In this document: positions 60,546 to 64,000 of the stretch, one piece after another
Layout: each line of letters begins with the position of its first letter
Numbering within the stretch: position 1 is the first letter of the stretch
DNA from: Schistosoma haematobium
Taxonomy: Eukaryota; Platyhelminthes; Trematoda; Strigeidida; Schistosomatidae
DNA length: 64,000 bases
Direction: 5' to 3'
NCBI RefSeq assembly: GCF_000699445.3
Contig: NC_067196.1
Span: 80,900,364-80,964,363, forward strand
Program-made: the position numbers and the translations under genes
The notes under the pieces: model-generated
Told to the model about the DNA's origin: nothing
Databases searched by the model: none
The model's input: the letters and a program-made list of their open reading frames with translations, nothing else

Positions 60546-60982
60546 TAATGATTGCACGAGCATATTGTCTTTAAATAACTAAATAAAAAAGAGTGTGGAC
60601 AGCTATTGTAAAACTTTGGACAAATAAATACACCTAGAAATGAATTTACTGGAAAATCCTAAATCTCCAACTTGTACTTACATTTCTATTATTTAAATTT
60701 TCGTAAGATTTTAGGAATTAATGAATGAATTATAACAGCATTGAATGGGACTTTTCGTTGAACTAAACTTATTTCAGAGGCAAAAACTAGATGACCATTA
60801 ATAAAATCGAAATTAGATAAATATCTTTTTGAAGTTACTTTCCATTGAAACTACAATTTCACACATATTTTTAGAATCAAATAAATCGGAATGATTCATA
60901 GAAGAATCAGACACATTTCCATTTTAAAGATTATAAACTGTTAAGAATAAGGGAAGAAAGGAAATTATAAAACTTATATAGT

Positions 60983-61492
60983 TTTGGGACGAAACGCGCG
61001 TCCTGGATTCCACTGCTAGCCACTATCCATCTTTGCTTAGAAAGCTTGTGACTTAAGGCTATATCGAGGCGATACGCACAGGATGCACATATGCCAACAT
61101 GAGACTGGTCAATTGCAGTCCTAAATAACAATGGGAAGATACAAGTAAAACAACACCAAGTAAATTTAAAATTCACTCCAGTGCAGAAGCAGGTGGCTAC
61201 CAGAACTCAGTAGCTTAGTGGATAACGCGATGGCGTTTGAAGTGAACGGTACCGGGTTCGAGTGCCGGGGTGAATATCAATTTTAGGATGCAGGTACATC
61301 CAGCTGGTGAGTCCCAAATAGGACGAAACGCGGGTCCTGAACTTCACTGCTAGCCACTATCCATCTTTGCTTAGAGAGCTTGTGACTTAAGGCTATATCG
61401 AGGCAATCCACATATGCTAACATGAGACTAGTCAATTGTAGTCTTTAATAACAATGGGAAGATACAAGTAAAACACCACCAAGTGAACTTAT
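60983..61492 (+). repeat. SINE family C, two units in tandem
   Basis: The first unit (60983-61163) is truncated within its hammerhead, starting at stem II (gggacgaaac). The second (about 61205-61492) is complete: tRNA-like head (TAGCTTAGTGGATAACGC and GGGTTCGAG), hammerhead at 61290-61345 and tail. In the complete unit the core reads CTGGTGA (A6 to G), so activity is doubtful, although GAAAC and GTC are intact. Confidence 0.82.
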
Positions 61493-61917
61493 ACAGTTAT
61501 TCTTGGTATAATTAATTTTTATTCATTAAATAAGTAATTTATGGTAATATGATTTTATGTCAATTGTAAGGTTTCATATAATTCATTAACTATCATGATA
61601 TATTTTGCCGCCAATAAATTACAGTTAATCAATTATTAAATTGTTATTCTACCTGATATCATGAATGTTTAATTTCTTTCCCTATTGAGATTGATTCATA
61701 GTGAGCTATGATCTTGCATTTTCCATGAATAATCAAGTGAATGTTTACATTAAAACATATATATATGTAACGATAAGAAAAGTAGAGCCGAATCAAAGAA
61801 TAGTATAAATAACAGTAAATAATTCTTTATCATGAATATAATCTCAATTATTATTCTAAAACCTGGAATCACTTTAAGTCACTATAATATTATTGTATTT
61901 TTATAGTTATTACTTAC

Positions 61918-61997
61918 AAGATTGGTAAAATTAGTATTGTTCCTGGTAATGGAGCAAGAAGCATTACAGGCAAAATCCTCACCAAATCTTTAGGCAC
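61918..61997 (-). CDS. LETMD1: LETMD1-like protein, internal exon (membrane helix)
   Basis: An 80-base exon with acceptor TTACAG and donor CTT|GTAAGT. It starts in phase 0 and ends with two bases of a split codon. It reads VPKDLVRILPVMLLAPLPGT then ILILPI. This is the hydrophobic segment of the LETM1 family (D..RL.P....P.......L), which anchors the protein in the mitochondrial inner membrane. The proline-rich centre is typical of the family. The next exon supplies the FPR block that follows this helix. Confidence 0.88.
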
Positions 61998-62254
61998 CTG
62001 TAACAAAAGGAGCGCAACAAAAGGAGCAAAGTAGCAAAAGGAGATTTATTCTACATACATTTTGATACTAATTAAAATGTTATTTGATCGATTACAATTG
62101 AAAATGATAACCTCCATTTTCACCACTACAAGGGTAAAAACAAGAAAGACTCAAAGTAATGTCCAGTTTGTCATAGTTACAATAAAATAAAACCTGTAGA
62201 TTTAAAGGATATATTAAGCAAAAACACAGGATTTTATTCGTAAAAGTTTGTGTT

Positions 62255-62345
62255 TTCCCGTTGTTGACGTTAAGGACTGCAATGACTCAGTTAGTATATT
62301 TATATATGCGTACTTGACGGATTGCCTCGTTACTGCTATATAGCC
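62255..62345 (-). repeat. SINE family C tail, decayed
   Basis: Family C tail words (aaggactgcaatgactcagt, ggattgcctcgttac) in mutated form. Confidence 0.4.
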
Positions 62346-62502
62346 ACAAATTTTTATTAATAGAAAGAAAAGTGTAACCTGAATTTCACTGAAGCTACCA
62401 TACAATTGTAAGAAAACCTACATAATTCACTAAGCTCTACGAAGAGTGAACATTATTAAGCCAATTGTATAGAATAAAGCTAGAAAATGAAACAAATTAT
62501 AC

Positions 62503-62630
62503 CTGACGTAGGACATACACCTGATGTCTACTAAGAGTCGGTAGGATTTCTATGATTGACTGAGAACGACAAGTAATATCTATCCATAACTGACTGAGGT
62601 CACCCAAATCTATCAACGTCGAGTGGACAC
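62503..62630 (-). CDS. LETMD1: LETMD1-like protein, internal exon
   Basis: A 128-base exon with acceptor TGTTTACAG and donor CAG|GTATAA. Its first two bases complete a Gly codon with the 63877-64000 exon, and it ends in phase 0. It reads VHSTLIDLGDLSQLWIDI then EILPTLSRHQVYVLRQ. It aligns with the LETMD1 stretch before the membrane helix (KGLQMLWADAKK ... YREMEHLRQFRQ). Confidence 0.85.
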
Positions 62631-63106
62631 CTGTAAACATATTCAAATATACAAGATTAATTGATAAATATTTTCAATAAAATCCACAATATTTTTAAGC
62701 AAATTTACCCCCCCCCCTCATATTTTATCTAGAATATATAGGAAATAATCATGATTAAATCATATTTCTATCATCGAAGTTGATTGAGGTCATTGCTGCT
62801 GCGCATATATGCAAATCTAAAGGAAGGCAACCAAACCATTTGAGATAAACCTTCATTAAAATTTTCCTCTAGCTTAACTTTAACTACCTTACGTTGAAAT
62901 AAAATTACGTATATCAATAAATCTCTGAAGTGACTGCTTGATTGAGTATCATACAATAAGCTTATTTACAGTTTGATACAAAATAGAGTAAACACATTTG
63001 AAGTGAAACTAACAGTGGTAAATGTTGATAAAGAATTGTTTTTAATGCTCTTTATGTTAAACTAACCTATTTAGTGTTTTTATTTAATAATCTAAATGTT
63101 ACTGGT

Positions 63107-63350
63107 TGAAATCATGAGTCAACTGAAGCTAGATCACCATGGAAAACCTGGAAGCACGACGGCCGTTTCGTCCTAGGTCCTGGGTTCGAGTCTCGCGGGG
63201 GGCGGGATCGTGGATGCGCACTGCTGAGGAGTCCCATGCTAGGACGAAACGGTCGTCCAGTGCTTCCAGGTTTTCCATGGTGGTCTAGCTTCAATTGACT
63301 CATGATTTCAACCAGTGAAATTTCTAAAAAATCTCCACAAAACCCATTCT
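63107..63350 (+). repeat. SINE family A, snap-back chimera with intact hammerhead
   Basis: The left part (63107-63177) is the family A tail in inverted orientation. It is fused at the 'gtcctgggttcgag' B-box block to a plus-strand unit that carries the hammerhead and a full tail to 'ctccacaaaacccattctgat'. The A box is lost. Confidence 0.85.
63216..63265 (+). ncRNA. Hammerhead ribozyme (family A), best-preserved copy
   Basis: GCACTG, then CTGAGGA, stem II GTCCCATGCTAGGAC, GAAAC, stem III AC-GGTC-GT, GTC, and CAGTGC. Stem I is six perfect pairs. Nothing in the visible core argues against activity. Confidence 0.82.
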
Positions 63351-63876
63351 GATAATCTAAATGTGTCTTATTTACATATATAGGTAGACACGTACAAAAC
63401 TTACAGACAATAACTTAACAGCTACTACAGTATTTCAAATGAATTAATCGTAGGTTCTTTTTTTACTAAAAGTAATACTTATTACGTACAATATTCAATC
63501 AGAATAATAACACTGACCACTAGATAGATTAATCTATTAAATAAGTTAATAAACTAAATAAACGTATTTCTTCCTTGACTAACTGTATCACCATTTAATG
63601 AAAAAGAATACACTGAGATATCCTAATTTAAAAACAAATATTAACTACTATACATGGATCGGCTGATCATTGTTATCTTTTCCTTAGTTTTCAGAGTCAG
63701 TATAGGCTTTGTTGAAGGTTTTGTGTAGTTTAAAAAATATAAAAATCAACAAAATTGTCACAATAGATTCAGCTAATAGATTAAACTTATCAAATAGCCA
63801 GTAGAATTATCATCAACTAGAAATAAAAACCATAAATTATTTTAATACAAACAAGAGAAATTTATCTAAAACTTAC

Positions 63877-64000
63877 CATTTTTAAATAATTTATAATTAT
63901 GAAACGATGAAGCATGTTTACCTTCCCATTTGTTTTCCAAATATGTCACTAATTTTGTATACTTCTTTACAATAGCCACTACAGTTTTAGTGATATACCT
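63877..64000 (-). CDS. LETMD1: LETMD1-like protein, N-terminal-region exon, cut by the window edge
   Basis: The minus strand is open from the window edge to an AATG|GTAAGT donor, leaving one base. It reads YITKTVVAIVKKYTKLVTYL then a short variable stretch and FHNYKLFKNG. LETMD1 has YVVTKTKAINGKYHRFL followed by YTIFMKGLQ at this place. The start codon and mitochondrial targeting part must lie to the right of the window. Whether the exon itself extends beyond 64000 cannot be told, because an AG lies at the very edge. Confidence 0.82.

Overview
The window is AT-rich animal nuclear DNA that looks like a blood fluke (Schistosoma). Two observations support this. The introns and intergenic DNA are crowded with tRNA-headed SINE-like repeats that carry hammerhead ribozyme motifs, as known for the Schistosoma Sm-alpha family. 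There are also RTE/SR2-like non-LTR retrotransposon fragments and Penelope-like retroelement (PLE) fragments. The species cannot be fixed from this sequence alone. No true tRNA, rRNA, CRISPR array or bacterial feature was seen.

Only two host genes can be supported, both incomplete and convergent. On the plus strand, about 2162-5334 holds the last three coding exons of a KCNQ-type voltage-gated potassium channel (calmodulin-binding and assembly helices plus a long divergent tail). On the minus strand, about 64000 down to 38687 holds seven phase-compatible exons of a LETM1-domain protein that aligns best with LETMD1, a mitochondrial inner-membrane protein. Its first exon(s) lie to the right of the window. 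Its last coding exon was not found, so it should lie below 38687. Introns reach about 9 kb and are filled with mobile elements.

About 5.3-38.7 kb is the space between the two genes' 3' ends. It holds 5'-truncated RTE copies (12.6, 24.3, 27.7, 29.3, 33.9 kb), PLE remnants (8.4, 10.1, 15.0, 16.0, 18.6 kb), SINE copies of three families (here called A, B and C), and LTR-like repeats L1, L2 and one unpaired candidate. About 38.7-64 kb is LETMD1 intron sequence. It holds a PLE insertion with inverted termini and a 15-base target duplication (41.1-43.0 kb), a second PLE lineage with an intact GIY-YIG C-terminal ORF (55.6-56.6 kb), more SINEs, and a (TTTA)-tailed repeat family T.

The most interesting structure is in the repeats. 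Three SINE lineages with different tRNA-like heads each carry a hammerhead motif at the same relative place downstream of the head. Several copies have an unbroken catalytic core. Copies are often arranged as inverted (snap-back) pairs. PLE termini carry a fourth, minimal hammerhead. All calls are from reading the sequence; alignments and structure predictions were not run.
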